From Leptodactylus fallax (taxonomy: Eukaryota > Chordata > Amphibia > Anura > Leptodactylidae): 64,000 nucleotides of DNA. Position numbers and translations under genes: made by a program. The number at the start of each line of letters is the position of its first letter. The first letter of the stretch is position 1. Under the pieces are notes generated by a model, which worked only from the letters and a program-made list of their open reading frames with translations, did not search any database and was not told where the DNA came from. Location of the stretch: the NCBI GenBank assembly GCA_947044405.1, contig CAMRHE010000358.1:620001-684000 (forward strand), in the 5' to 3' direction. This document shows positions 13,671 through 27,111 of this stretch, piece after piece.

Positions 13671-14602
13671 TTAAAGCCATTAGATTTATGTTGGTGCAGG
13701 TGACCTTCTAAAGTACCTTCTGACTCTCCTCCAATGGCAGGAGTTGAGGTAGATAAGACTCAAGTTGTTGGATTTCAATATGCCCAATCCTTTTGCTCTC
13801 GTAGACATAAAATGCCACCAGAAGTGTCTGGAAACAGTTTTTCCCCCTCTCCCCAGTAAGAACACATGCAAGCAAGGCTGATCAGAAAACAAGTCTATGG
13901 GGGTGATGTGAGAAATAGCTGTTGACCGACAGCTATCTAATGTGTATGGCTATTCTTATATTTGGTAGCTAATTTTGCAAATTTTGCATACAAGAACCAT
14001 GAGGTGGCGTGAAGAAGAGGTGTGTAATATGCCTAGTGACTTTTGCCAAATTTACAATACTGTATACATTATTTTGATGAATTTGATTTGTACAATTTGC
14101 AGTCTTAAACATTATGACAACTATAACAACAATTATAATTCACTGTAAGTGCAGTTCCATGACACTACTAATGTAAAAAATGTATAAGGAAACATGAATA
14201 TCTAATAATGCGTTATACTATTTAGGCCAGGACTACAAAAAAAAATTTATTTAGTCATGACAAGATGTGGAAAATTGTGGAATGAAAGTGACACAACCTC
14301 ACTGTTTGCAACCATTGCAACCCAGTTTGATGTTCCAAGATGGTTGAAAGGTCACCTGTAATTTTTTCTCACAGCAAACAAATGTCACTGTAGCCTTCAG
14401 CCTTACTTTCTGCTGAGGAGGCTCAATTTTAATACTTGCATTTGTCACCGGTTCAGCCTATGCATTTTGATAAGGGTTACACAGTGACTTTGTTCATGTG
14501 ATGGTTCAGTAAAATCACAGGTTGCTGCATCTCACAATTGCAATGTTTTGTTATCGGGGAAAACTCGATCATAAGAAGTTTTACCAGGTTTGCATGATTT
14601 GA

Positions 14603-15109
14603 AGGGGTTACCCAGCTTCCAAAAATTATCTGCAAATAAACCCACAGCAGTGTTAAATACTCACTTTTCAGTTGGGCACCCTTTGCTTGGCTTTATTTTA
14701 CTTGCTGCTCCTTATATTACAGTTATTTACATGCAGTGAATCTGTGGACAAACTACATTTCCCAGGATTCATCTGCCTGCTCTCACTCTCTGTGTACCCC
14801 TCCCTTCTCCACTCTCCCCTGAAATGAAATCACAAGTAATAAATCACTCCCACATCTGAGGTCACATGAGGCTGTGATGTTTGCAAACTCACTATCCTTC
14901 CCCCCGTGAGCAGCGAACACAGAGAGTGAGAGCAGGCAGATGAATCATGGGAAATGTAGTTTGTCCACATATTCACTGTAGGTAAATAACAGTGATATAA
15001 GGAGCAGCAAGTAAAATAAAGCCAAGCAAAGACTGCACAAGGAAACAGTGAGTATATAGCACTCCTGTGGATGTATTTGCAGATAATTTTTGGAAGCTGG
15101 ATAACCCCT
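14603..15109. mobile_element. TTAA-type palindromic MITE, 507 bp, beside an LTBP1 exon
   Basis: The left end is AGGGGTTACCCAGCTTCC and the right end GGAAGCTGGATAACCCCT. The arms extend about 200 bp, including GGCTTTATTTTACTTGCTG against its complement, and TGTCCACA against TGTGGACA. It is flanked by TTGA (14599-14602, a mutated TTAA) and TTAA (15110-15113). It lies 146 bp into the intron past the splice donor of the EGF exon. It is non-autonomous. Confidence 0.85.
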
Positions 15110-15255
15110 TTAACTATGAGTCACTGTGGAGCCCTGGCCTAAAAGTCTCTAATATTTAATATGTGTAAAAGAACAACATTGCAAATCTGTGTATTTGTAC
15201 CATACACAGTACACAGATATGTCAGAAAAGTGATGAAAGTTAGCTGTAAACTTAC

Positions 15256-15547
15256 TGAGGCTGCGATACGATGATATGTGGCTTTTGCTTCAGTGCTAGC
15301 GTCACTTGTCCCTGAGTGGATTCAGGAGATGCTTGTACCTTCTTTGCCACTGACTGTGGAGCTGCCTGTTGAGGGATGGGCCGCTGTGGGGGGGCTGGAG
15401 CCCCTGCACCCTGACTATGTGTACCTGTAGAAGAGGTGTCTTGGGTTGCTTTATCTTCACAAACTTTTCCTTTAGTTCCCGGTTTGCAAACACAAAGATG
15501 TGGACGAAGGCACATTCCACCATTTTGACACGGAGGAGAACAATTTG
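15256..15547 (-). CDS. LTBP1: LTBP1 internal exon: first EGF-like domain plus linker
   Basis: This exon encodes part of latent TGF-beta binding protein 1, a secreted matrix glycoprotein that binds the latent TGF-beta complex. The translation begins with a six-cysteine EGF-like domain containing [10 protein letters not shown] and [10 protein letters not shown], which match vertebrate LTBP1 nearly residue for residue. A Ser/Pro/Gln-rich linker follows (QDTSS, then a [13 protein letters not shown] stretch), as in the LTBP1 long form. The minus-strand acceptor reads TTCTTCAACAG ending at 15548, after a pyrimidine-rich tract. The donor is CA|GTAAGT, with GT at 15255-15254. The exon is 292 nt, entering in phase 1 and leaving in phase 2. 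An ATG lies upstream of the acceptor in the same frame, but it is intronic and not a start. LTBP2 and LTBP4 fit less well at the linker. Identification is from remembered family sequence. Confidence 0.93.
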
Positions 15548-15601
15548 CTGTTGAAGAAGACAACACAGTAATGAGACTGACAGCAGCAAAGATGAAGACA
15601 T

Positions 15602-15762
15602 GGGGGCAGATTTATGATGCCCCTCCACCAGAAAAGTGGTGTAAAAGAGTTGCCACTTGCAACAAATTACCATCATCCCTGTGAAATGTATGATGATTTA
15701 TGTAAATGAGTCCTGAAATCTATACCAGCCACAAGTTGGCGCCTCATCATAAATTAGGAACA
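15602..15762. repeat. Short palindromic repeat near the EGF-exon splice acceptor
   Basis: The outer sequences GGGGGCAGATTTATGATGCCCC and GGCGCCTCATCATAAATTA are imperfect inverted copies about 160 bp apart. The inner edge lies about 55 bp upstream (minus strand) of the acceptor of the 15256-15547 exon, close to where a branch point would be expected. No clear target duplication was seen. Confidence 0.5.
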
Positions 15763-16278
15763 TTGTCCTGGCCAAAAAAAATATTATGCTGATATTCAAT
15801 ATGCTCAATGTTTTTATAGGGTATTACAGTTTCAGAAAAGAAAGACAATTTATTGTTCAATGTAAAATTATGCCCCTTTCTCTATCAATTGCTCACAAGG
15901 TCCCTGCCTGCTGTCATTACATGGAAAGCAACACTGCATACTAATATTTACTGGATAAAATCTGCCTGGCCATGTGACGGACACATGGTGGGAGTTAGAA
16001 ATTTAGTGACTTCAGCTTTTAAATAAAATTATTAAATATTATAGAGTATTAATAATGTATAATGAACTAATACGATGCATAGCCTATTGTATATTTACTT
16101 TCATAGGAATTTAGGAATATTTAGAAATGGTCATCATATTATATAGGTTTAGTTCTATCTTAGGCCCCTATTTATTACAAAAAAAAAAAAAAAAAGCTGA
16201 TAACTAGGATGTTGTTCTAGCAGTGATACAAAATAATTTATCACATCTCCTTTGTTCTCTCCTCTCCCTCATACTTAA

Positions 16279-16777
16279 AGGGGTATTCCCATGATCATAA
16301 CCATTTTTAAATTTGTAGATAATTAAAAGTTAAACATTTTTGCAAATATAAGTAATTTAACATTTTGCAGAGTTTTATAGATTTTTTTCTAAATATCTTG
16401 TGGTCACAAGTTGTTATCTTGATCGATTGCCAGTAGATACGACCATGAATACAGGACCTTTCTAAGGTCAGAAAATCAGCCATGATTTCCTTATTGTGGC
16501 CAGGATATCTTCTGATACATGTAGTGTCCCTGCCTGATAACCTGTCCACAATAAGAAAATCATAGCTGGGTTCCTGACAAGTCCCAGACCATAGAAAGTT
16601 TTTGCATTCGTGGTTGTATCCATTGGCAACCGATCAAGACAACAGACTGTCACCACTAAGATGGTTAGAGAAAATCTTTAAAACTCGGCAGAATTTTTAA
16701 CTAATTATATTTGCAAAAATGTTTAACATTTAATTATCTACAAATGTAGATAGGATTATGTTCACGGGAATACCCCT
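16279..16777. mobile_element. TTAA-type palindromic MITE, 499 bp
   Basis: The ends are perfect 12-bp inverted repeats (AGGGGTATTCCC and GGGAATACCCCT), flanked by TTAA at 16275-16278 and 16778-16781. The arms pair further in (for example TTGTAGATAATTAAAAGTTAAAC with its complement near 16725). It is a piggyBac-type MITE without a transposase. Confidence 0.88.
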
Positions 16778-19100
16778 TTAAGTTGCCCATACACATTATA
16801 TTTGTATCAGCCAAACCTGACAATTTCAATGGGTTTGGTCAACTGTCTAATGCCTATGAGAGATGGCAGAAATCAGGAGAGATAAGGCTCAGGCAGCTGA
16901 AACCTTTTTGTTCTCGATGAGATAAGTCACTGCTAAAGGAGTCTGGCAGTGACTTTTTCAATTCTCCAAGTTCAGTACACATCCACCATTCAGCCAAGCT
17001 AACCATGCATGTGTATGTTGAGTCAGGCATGATAGCTGCCTGCCAAACAAGCATTCAGATGACAGAGATCTATATGGTATGGCTGTCTTAATTATGTTCA
17101 TGGTGCCTTAGTTAAAGGTCTGAATCTGCACTGCACATGCTTAGTAGTGATTATATTATTATTATTATCATTCTATATGAGCCATTTGTGAATGAGTCAG
17201 TACTGTCAATGAACTGTTAGCCCAGTCCTTGAGTATGATATCTTCCATGTAGGCTTCGCTGTAGTCAGTAGTTCAGTGGTAGGATGAGAAAACCTGCATC
17301 AAATATATCTGACGCCATCTCCCTTTGCCAGCTAACGGAACTAAGCTTGAAAAAAAAATTGAGATTTTATATGCATAGGTCATCAATATGAAAATTTGAT
17401 TTGCAGCTGAAAAACTTGACATTAGGTGCATCTTACAACGCATGGGAGATCAAGACTGGCATAGGAGACGCCAATCTTGAGAAATGACTTCTTTTTACAC
17501 ACTATGCAGTCACGCATCCTTTTTAACCAGTTCACATGAACGAAAATCACCATACAACCATAAAAAAACAGGTAAACCTGAACTAATACAGTATTTTCTA
17601 CAAAATACATTTCAATAAGTAAGTTATTTAGAAAAGCTCAATGTGCCTTTAAAATGAAGTGCTCTCATGGGTCAGAGATCACAAATGTGTTTTCTAGGAC
17701 TGCTGACAGATGTAAATTGTATTTCTTTTTCAACTTGTGTAATAGCCGTAAAGACAACAAACACTGACAAGACTGATGTATTAAAGGATGACGTCACGAT
17801 ATATGCACATGTGCCTTGTAAACACAGGATCTCAGACTACAACTGCACAAACCATATATAAAAAAAAAGGCACTGGTAACAATTTATTAGAGTGTACAAA
17901 GTGTTCTCAATAAGGAGGGGGGAACAAGCCTCTGCCAGAAACCTCTGAGAACAAAATGATTGGACATATTAAAATCCAACACGTCTGATCCTTCTTTCCC
18001 ACAAAATTGTGAGGTTCAGGGCACCCCAGGTTCGACTAAAGTTCATCTAATGTGTATGGCCACCTTAAGTTTCTTAGAGACTGAGGAGATTTCTGCAAAC
18101 TATAGTCAGTTGGATGAAGAAGTCGCCACTCCGTCTAAATATATACTACAAAATTTCAACAGTATATTGGATTGAACTATTTATGCATAATAATAATAAT
18201 GACAAGTAGGCTTTAAATCCACAGCCACCATCCTGGATACAGCAAAAAAGGAATAAAAACAATTATAAAAACTTACTAAAGCCTCCAAAAGCTCAAATTT
18301 TACTTCGAACAGTTGACATAAAAAGTGCAGTGATCAGCAACATTCACCACTCCGCACGTCACCGACAGGTTCATCTCAGGACTCTTTTACATAGTAGTAG
18401 GCAGAAACAACAGTGATTTTGCAATCCTAACTTTTATCCAAGAGCCAATGTGAGTATGGTATAAAAACACACGTCTCTGCTACATGGCAGGTGTCCTGTT
18501 GTTGTACGGCTTCCCAGAATTACAATGTTCCACTACACTGAAGATCTATTGAGTTAGCCACATAAACACGCAGGCACCTTCCTCTCTGGGTCTTTTTGAA
18601 ATGATTTTAAAGAATAATATTGAGCAATGTGAGACAACATCATGAGAAAAACTCTACTCATTGCCGGCGTGAAATCTGTTCTCACACTTGGTTATGATAT
18701 TCATTGAAGTAAAACCATGGCTTCCTGTAGGACATGGTGTGTGGTCTAAACCACAGGGCATGAATAATTATTGTGTCATCCTATAAAGCTGTCACGTCAA
18801 GGTTTATGGCATGTAGAAGTAATTAGCTGCTAAAATAGAAAACGGCTAATCAACTCCAAATGTATGGTAGGCCGTATGGATGGAGGCTCGTATGTACCCT
18901 ATAGGAAACCAGATGCTTGCCTAGAGCAAACAAGGAAATGGGAGAAGGATCATTTCATGTCTACTTTTCTCCCTTTAATTGTCTTTTCAGTATATTTTAG
19001 GTTCTAACGTTACTTCCTGAAGTTTTTTTAACCAACTAACCAGCTAAGTGGGTCTTGGACACAAGGCAGATACATCTTATAGACACAACTGCTAACTTAA

Positions 19101-19477
19101 AGAGAACTTGTCCTGTTGAAAATGCAGTCCATTGTGCAGGCATTATGTTATAGAGCAGGAGGAGCAGAGAGATATACATATGTGAAGGGAAAGAGTCAGT
19201 ATAACTGGTCATTTATTCCTTCTGGGATTAGGAGTCCAGTGGGCGGTCCTACTCACTGAACTACAACCTTGTAGACTTCAACCTGTGTAAATGTGTCAAC
19301 TGTGAGTTGGATCACCTACTAAGACACATAGGACCATCATGAGCAGAAGTTTCTATGAATAAATTACAAATTCTTTTGTAATTTTTCCCTTAAAATTATA
19401 CATAAATCTGCTCAGATACTGATATATAACATGGTTAGGACACTAATATGGTAACACTGATACATGACAGGTTTTCT
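19101..19477. mobile_element. TTAA-type MITE (AGAGAACTTGTC ends)
   Basis: The left end is AGAGAACTTGTCCTG and the right end CATGACAGGTTTTCT, imperfect inverted copies. The flanks are TTAA (19097-19100) and TTAC (19478-19481), probably a mutated duplicate. Related single termini appear near 8124, 30123 and 51497. Confidence 0.7.
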
Positions 19478-19493
19478 TTACAGCATAGATTAA

Positions 19494-19693
19494 AGGGGTT
19501 GTCTACTTCCTGACACAAAAAAATATCACTCAGCCAATCACGGGCTGAGGCAGGTGACAGCTGGAGCCGGTGATTGGCTATCCCAGCATTTTTTGTTTGT
19601 CAATAGAGATCAGCGGGGAATGGGAGAGGCTGAGGATCGCTTTGTTAACTTTTTTAACAAAAAGTTTTTTTGTAAAGCCGCTATATAACCTTT
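19494..19693. mobile_element. TTAA-type MITE, 200 bp
   Basis: The left end AGGGGTTGTCTACTT and right end ATATAACCTTT are flanked by TTAA at 19490-19493 and 19694-19697. An internal CAGCCAATCAC block is mirrored by GTGATTGGCT. It sits 16 bp from the preceding MITE. Confidence 0.6.
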
Positions 19694-21077
19694 TTAAGAC
19701 TTGAAATGTGCTGTACTAACAACTGCCACTATAAGGGTGATGTTGCTGCTAAAATCTTCCATTTTTAGTAAAATTTTGTTTTTCCTCTGCCAAATGTTCC
19801 TTTTCCTCTTCCTCTGTTTATGGATTCCATGTAAAATGTGTTGCACAAATATAGTGCATGTCCAGATTTGCTTGGCATAGTCAGTTACCACATTGTAGAA
19901 AATCTTCACTAATATGTAGTTTACTAAAAAGAAAACAAAAGAACCCACAATGTACACAGGTCCCATAAGGGGGGACACCCCCGCGCAAACTGACCTGTGG
20001 TATATCGATTTGAGCTGCGGATTTCACCCTTTGCAATGCCTGTGGTGAAACCGACACCAAATTCAGAGGAATTGTGCACAATATCTGCAATAATAACTGT
20101 GGTTTATGTTGCTGTGGATTTCAGGCATGCACTATATGTTGCAGAACATATACATCACTTTTGGATGTATCCTACCAGTCCCATCTCAGTGACCTGAACA
20201 ACATTTGGGGGACTGATCCAATAATAGTGAAAAGTTTTCTACCTCTTTCCACGCTTTCCACAATGACTTTCTTATAAATCACACATGACAGCATCTCAGT
20301 CTCTGGAAATATCCCCACCCTATAGTAAATGTTGATATTTCCTCCTAACCCACCAAGTCCTGACCCCAGGAAGTCATTTTGTTCAGTCCTGCTCCTCTAG
20401 AGGTCATTGTGTGGCACCTAAACATTCATCGAAACAACTGTATTAAAAAAGCATGCATCTCCTTTTGTGTTCTTGGGCAAGCTCCAGGGTGGAGTTCCTA
20501 AGTCAAACCTCTCTCTTTTCTTTTTTTTGGAACGGGTTTTGTTATTAATAGATAAAATTTTCATCCAAGTACAACATCACATTTCAAACATTTTTCCATG
20601 TATAAAGAAACTGAGTTTCCTCAATTATTAAAAGAAAAAAAAAAATCTTTTCTACACATAGCAGTACATCTTCATAGATCCATGATAGGGTTTTCAATGT
20701 ATTAAACAGGACAGAAGTGTGCTGTGTCCTCAGATACGCCTTCTGTATGTAATGAGGTCTCCAGTTCCTTCTCAGTTAAAGGGGTATTCCAACTAAAACA
20801 TTAATCACACACTACATAGATTAAACACGTTATAATGGTTGCGGAAAAGACAGAAACAGCTGAGCAAGTCATGGTAAGACCGTAACCTATGGCCTTAGGC
20901 TAAGGCCACACTGAGAAACGCAGCTAAAAAACGCTGCAAAAAGTGCAGTAAAAAGATAGTGGAAAATGCCTGTAACCTAAGAAATGTAGACACTGAGGAA
21001 ACATATTCCGCGGTACCTGACAAACAGAGCAAGACCGATAAAGCAATGTATTGGGTAAGACATTTCAGCTACCTTAA

Positions 21078-21639
21078 AGTGTAACTCCCATTTTATTTAT
21101 TTATTTGCTATTGTGTCAGGGGGCGTGCTGTGAACATTTTTGTAATATATTTTATTAAACATCCTTTTAATAGAAAACAGGCTGTAAAGTTCCCATTATC
21201 AATGCTCTAACTAAGCATTGCCAGGGAGACTCTGTCCATACACATGTACTCAATGCAGCATGTAGAGCTGAAGCATTTACCAATAGGTGACGGTCACTTC
21301 AAATGGCTGTATCTCCAGTTTTATACCACCTAGAAAAAATGGTGATGAGAATCTCAGCTTTCTGATGATACTAGAACCATTTTTCTAGGTGGTATAAAAC
21401 CGAAGATACAGCTGTTTGAAGTGACCATCCCCTCCTTTAGTAAAAGCTTTAGCTCTACATATTCACAATACAACTGAGTATTGACTGTCCTTAGTACCAG
21501 CTCAGTTAAAGGGTTGCTAAGTAGAATGTTGCAACCTGTTCTGTAATAAAAAGGAAGTTAGATAGGATAAGAAAGTATATTACAAAAATGGTCACCAAAC
21601 ATCCTTTGACAAAATAGCCAAAAAAATAAGAGTTATACT
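21078..21639. mobile_element. TTAA-type MITE that is palindromic end to end, 562 bp
   Basis: The ends are AGTGTAACTCCC and the reverse complement AGTATAACTCTT, flanked by TTAA at 21074-21077 and 21640-21643. The centre (about 21286-21440) is a strong stem: GGTCACTTCAAATGGCTG pairs with its complement near 21418, and TTTATACCACCTAGAAAAA pairs with its complement near 21390. The whole unit can fold into one long hairpin. Confidence 0.85.
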
Positions 21640-23583
21640 TTAAGCTACAAGTTTATTACCCTGGAAATGGGAATACCTCCTTCATTTTGTGAGTGACTGT
21701 GGATGGAACTGCAGCTTAGTCCTGTTCACTTTAGTGGGACTAAGCTGCAGTAAAGAGTACAAGAGGACTGCGGAGCTATGCCTGGCAACCCATAGGGGGA
21801 GCAAGACCCTTTCAGACAACAGATTGGCTGGGATAGACCCCCGCTAAGAAGCTGTTTGCTGAAACACCACAGCCCTTTCAGTCCGCTAATCATTAGGGTT
21901 GCCAATAGTCAGACCACCATATGCGATACTGATGGTCTCTACTAAGGCTATCAGTTTTGTAGTCAAAATATCTTTAATTTCTCTTTAATATATTTTACAT
22001 TATTTATATACCTACATATACACTGATATTTTTTGTTTATATCAGGCCATGGTGATATCAATCAAGACCTATCTTGCTATTTTTTGATAGAAGAAAACTG
22101 GCGTATAGAGCTTGACAAATATCTCTACATTGAGCAATAAGCTCCAATGCTCCCTCTAGTGGCAACTGGGGACAGCCCAAATATTATGTTTTAAATCTAT
22201 ATCTAAGCAGAAATTCAGGCAATAAAAAAGTCACTTGGGCACCTTAGACAGCTAAGTCTACAAATGTAGGAGTATTTTTGTTCACATATGCTACCATTTT
22301 GGACACCATAAAGAGCCCTGATTCCAAGTATGTACTGGAGTTTATTTGCTCATTATATTCCACACTATATTATCTCAGGATAATGAACTCAATGGATACA
22401 AAGTAATTAGAAAAAGCACTACAGGAAGAGTGTATGCATAAACATGGAAATATAATGAAAAGCACAGCTTCTAGACAAGAACTAAAGCACTTGCCTCCGC
22501 ACAGGCAGTTGGGTCTTTCCTATGACATATGGAAATTCAATTGTAAAATCATCATAAAAATAATGAGCAAAAGGGCAAAAACCCATACACATAATAATCC
22601 TATTGAGGAGCGACATGAATTTTGCAGCCATCCATACCCTCAACCAGCAGATGTTTTCTTGTTTTCAAGACCTCTTGCTTACTTCTTGAAAACAAATATT
22701 AGTGCTCCCCATACACTTGGTGACAGCAGGAACAAAATCAGGCGTCTGGGAAAATAATCAGTTCTTTGACCTTTTTGCTGGATGGATCACATGGTAAAAG
22801 GGGGCCTATAAACAGCCACAACAAAGCCCCCTTTAACCTCTTGAAATAAATCTCACACCATAGATAATAAAGTGGGGCCAGTGACTTCTACTTGGCTCCC
22901 GACACCGCTCTGCTTGCCAAACACAAAGAAATGGCCTCAGCACTTCACAGCCTTATTTACTTGCCGGATGTGTGTTAGGATATTGGCCGCACTTTTCATC
23001 ACTCTGCTTTACTATTTACTCTTCTTAAATTCCTATAATATATTCTGGTTGAGATCTTTGTGGAGAATGTAGAAAATACCATTTGTAGAAAGGCCTAGGC
23101 TACACAAAGTCTTGTGTCACTTGAGTTTCTTTGACTGAAAAGGATGTAATGCATTTCATCAATCTAGGCATACAAGGCAACTCTACAATGGCCATCATGC
23201 ATCAAAAGATTGTTGTGTCGCACTGCAATAGTGTCTGTGACACTCAGTGACAAAAAAAAAAAAAATTGTGCTCAATTTTATTTTAGATAAATAGTTGCAG
23301 TACCCTCAGGTCTCAATGTGACTCCAATACACTTACATTAGTAACAGCCTTAAAAATGTAAAAATTTTGGATGCAACTCTGTGGATATGGAAATCAGTTG
23401 TCAAGCGCACCAGGGACAGGTTGACTTGCTAGAATGCCATACAAGCATAGGCAGAAAATGTCAATCATGACTAAAAGGCAGCTAAAAGGTATTCCAGAAG
23501 AGAGACGACACACTTGTGGCTGTCTGTAGGCAAATCTGGCAAATCAAGTCCACCCCCGATACTCCTGCAGGCTGATTTGCATA

Positions 23584-24515
<932 letters not shown>

Positions 24516-25282
24516 TATAATATAAAGTAATAAAAAGTATATTGATCCTATTAAATGACTGGATTTTCTTCATCTGAGTTGACCAATTTCAGTCACCAAA
24601 TGGCTATGTAAATAGAGCAAACAGGACTGGCTACGTAAATGTAATGAAGATCATCTGTGCTGGGTTTTTTTGACGACCAGTTAGCTGAAAACATCAATGT
24701 TTGGCATGATCGGCCTCCTTAGGCGGATCATCAGCCAACGTGTTAATATTGATGATGGGATCGTTCATGAAGACCACAAGAAATCTAATGTGTAGGACCA
24801 GCTTAATACTCTATACAAGATGATAAGTATGACTCTTAAGTGTTACTTATTATTTCTTCCAAATATTTTAATTCCCATGAACCATGTGGTTTTCAATTAA
24901 TCTCTTGGCCACCAGTGAAATCCATTACAATCATCTAGGGAGCTGCCTTTACAGTAGCATGTGTCCTGTGGTTTAACTCCGCAGAGACTTCCCACCGTGA
25001 AATCAAATCCTGGATCTTTTCTCTATTGGAAGATAAGTCATAAACATTACTTGACATGTTGGATGGATTCCATGTCTCTGCATCATTTCAATGGCTTTTC
25101 TGTTTGTTCCTCAAAGGAAAATGAATCTCTTTCTATTGCGGAGTAGGAAGTGTACTGAAGTGGGGAGTGTTTCACATTCTTACCTGGGGGGTTGTAATAT
25201 CTGGTGTACAGCAAACGTAACCACAGAGGATTTGAGCGTAACAAGTACCTGCTTCTTCAGTGCTTGAGAATTTTGCACCCTT

Positions 25283-25285
<3 letters not shown>

Positions 25286-25322
<37 letters not shown>

Positions 25323-25345
25323 CACACACACACACACACACACAC
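25286..25345. repeat. Compound microsatellite (AT)n(AC)n
   Basis: AT dinucleotides run from about 25286 to 25320 and pass directly into AC dinucleotides up to 25345. Confidence 0.95.
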
Positions 25346-25919
25346 GTATATATACATATCATGCTTGCCAACTTTTCGTGAATGAATACCGGAGGCCAGG
25401 AGAGTGACATTTTCAGGTGACAATGCCCTCTTTTTCAAAACTTACCCACTTTTGAGGGTGTGATACTCTCCCTATTTATTGTGTTTCACACTCCTTTTTG
25501 TGATGTGGATGCAAAATGTGACAGACATGAATTTTTTTTTTGTGATGTGTCCAATACATAAGGTACCTATGTCACTTTTAACGTGACTGACAACCCCGAA
25601 GATGCAGGAACATTCAGCCAGACCTGAAAGATTTGCCCACTTTTCCAGGACACTGGAAGCCATCTCTTTTTGCGGGAGCCTCCCAGACGTTTTGGAGAGT
25701 TGGTAAGGTTGACATACAGTGGCATGCAAAAGTTTGGACACCCCTGCTCAAAATGACTATTATTGTGAACAGTTAAGCTAATTGAAGATAAAATGCTCTT
25801 CAAAAGGCATAACATTAAAGATGACACATTTCCAATGTATTTTTAGGAAAAAAAAAAAAAAGTTTTGGCACCCTACATGGTTAGTACCTAGTAGCACCCG
25901 CCTTGGCAAGTATGACAGC

Positions 25920-27111
25920 TTATAAACGCTTTTTGTAGCCAGCCAAAAGTCTTTCAATTCTTGTTTGAGGGATTGTCATCCTTTCTTCCTTGAAAAAGTC
26001 TTCCAGTTCTGTGAGATTCCTGGGTCGACTTGCACACTCTGCTCTTTTGAGGTCTAGCCACAGATTTTCAATGATGTTCAGATCAGGGGACTGTGAGGGC
26101 CATGGTAAAACCTTTAGCTTGCGCCTTTTTAGGTAGTCTATGGTGGATTTTGATGTGTGTTTAGGATCATTATCCATTCGTAGAAGCCATCCTATTTTCA
26201 ATTTCAGCTTTTTTTTACAGATGGTGTTATGTTTGCTTCAAGAATTTGCTGAAATTTCATTGAATCCATTCTTCCCTCTACCCGTGAAATGTTCCCCATT
26301 CCATTGGCTGCAACACAACCCCAAAGCATGATTGATCCACCCCCATGCTTAATGCTTGGAGAGATGTTCTTTTCCTGAAACTCTGTGCCCTTTTTTCTCC
26401 AAACATACCTTTGATCATTGTGGCCAAAGAGTTCTATTTTAACTTCATTGGTCCACAGGACTTGTTTCCAAAATGCATCAGGCTCGTTTAGATGTTCTTT
26501 TGAAAACTTCTGACGCTGAATTTTATTTATTTATTATGCTTACTTATATAGCTCCATCATATTCCGCAGCGCTTTACAGATATTGTCAGTCACTGTCCCA
26601 TATAGGGCTCACAATCTACCTTCCCTATCAGTAGGTCTTTGGAGTGTGGGAGGAAACCCACGCAAACACAGGGAGAACATACAAACTCCTTGCAGATGTT
26701 GTCCTTGGCAGGATTTGAACCCAGGACTCCAGCACTGCAAGGGTGAGGATGCAGGAGAGGTTTTCTTCTGATGACTCTTCCATGAAGGCCATATTTGTGC
26801 AGGTATCGCTGTAGAACAATGTACCACAACTCCAGTGTCTGCTAAATCTTCCTGAAGGTCTTTTGCAGTGAAGCGGGGATCTGATTTGCCACTCTGTGGC
26901 AATCCTATCCTGTCTCTGAAATTTTTCTTGATCTTCCAGACCTTATCTTGACCACTACTGTTCCTGTTACCTGCCATTTCTTAATTACATTTTGAACTGA
27001 GGAAAGAGCAAATTGAAAACTCTTTGCTATCTTCTTATAGCCTTCTCCTGCTTTGTGGGCCTCCACCATTTTCATTTTCAGAGTGATAGGCAGCTGCTTA
27101 GAAGAACCCAT
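25920..27111 (-). pseudogene. Tc1 transposase, SINE-disrupted and frameshifted
   Basis: The N terminus starts MGSSKQLPITLKMKMVE at 27111, with helix-turn-helix residues (AGEGYKKIAKSF) and SGRSRKIS. It is most like the intact protein at 47514-48536. The middle (FGHNDQRYVWRKKG, IKHGGGSIMLWG) lies between 26250 and 26450 in a broken frame. The C terminus keeps MDNDPKHTSKST and SPDLNIIENLW and ends at 25920. The SINE falls in the region between the DNA-binding and catalytic domains. Confidence 0.88.
26525..26740 (-). mobile_element. tRNA-derived SINE, 5'-truncated
   Basis: On the minus strand the insert begins CTTGCAGTGCTGGAG, followed by an RNA polymerase III B-box-like GGGTTCAAATCC, a body (GTTCTCCCTGTGTTTGCGTG; CCAAAGACCTACTGATAG) and a tail ATATAAGTAAGCATAATAAA leading into repeated AAAT. 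The A-box half of the tRNA-like head is missing. Boundaries are inferred from where Tc1 coding sequence breaks and resumes. It sits inside the Tc1 and so is younger than it. Confidence 0.8.

Larger units (their letters stand above)
1..15255 (-). other. LTBP1: LTBP1 intron downstream of the EGF-1 exon (partial)
   Basis: This is intronic sequence 3' of the exon ending at 15256; no further LTBP1 exon was recognised, so the intron runs off the window. Besides the elements listed separately, 1-2140 and 2262-4311 hold AT-rich sequence with fragments of dispersed repeats and no supported gene. The stretch 6263-8998 holds more dispersed repeats, including one at about 8690-8870 that resembles 40139-40370. 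The stretch 10636-13292 has nothing beyond the microsatellites near 12.2 kb and decayed repeats around 12.85-13.1 kb. Confidence 0.8.

Noticed and set aside
15302..15676. 124-codon minus-strand open frame overlapping the LTBP1 exon
   Set aside because: It is a shifted frame of the exon and crosses the splice acceptor; the LTBP1 frame is supported by homology and splice sites.
26700..26740. Possible tRNA gene (B-box-like GGGTTCAAATCC)
   Set aside because: Only the 3' half of a tRNA-like head exists and it continues into a SINE body; not a tRNA gene.
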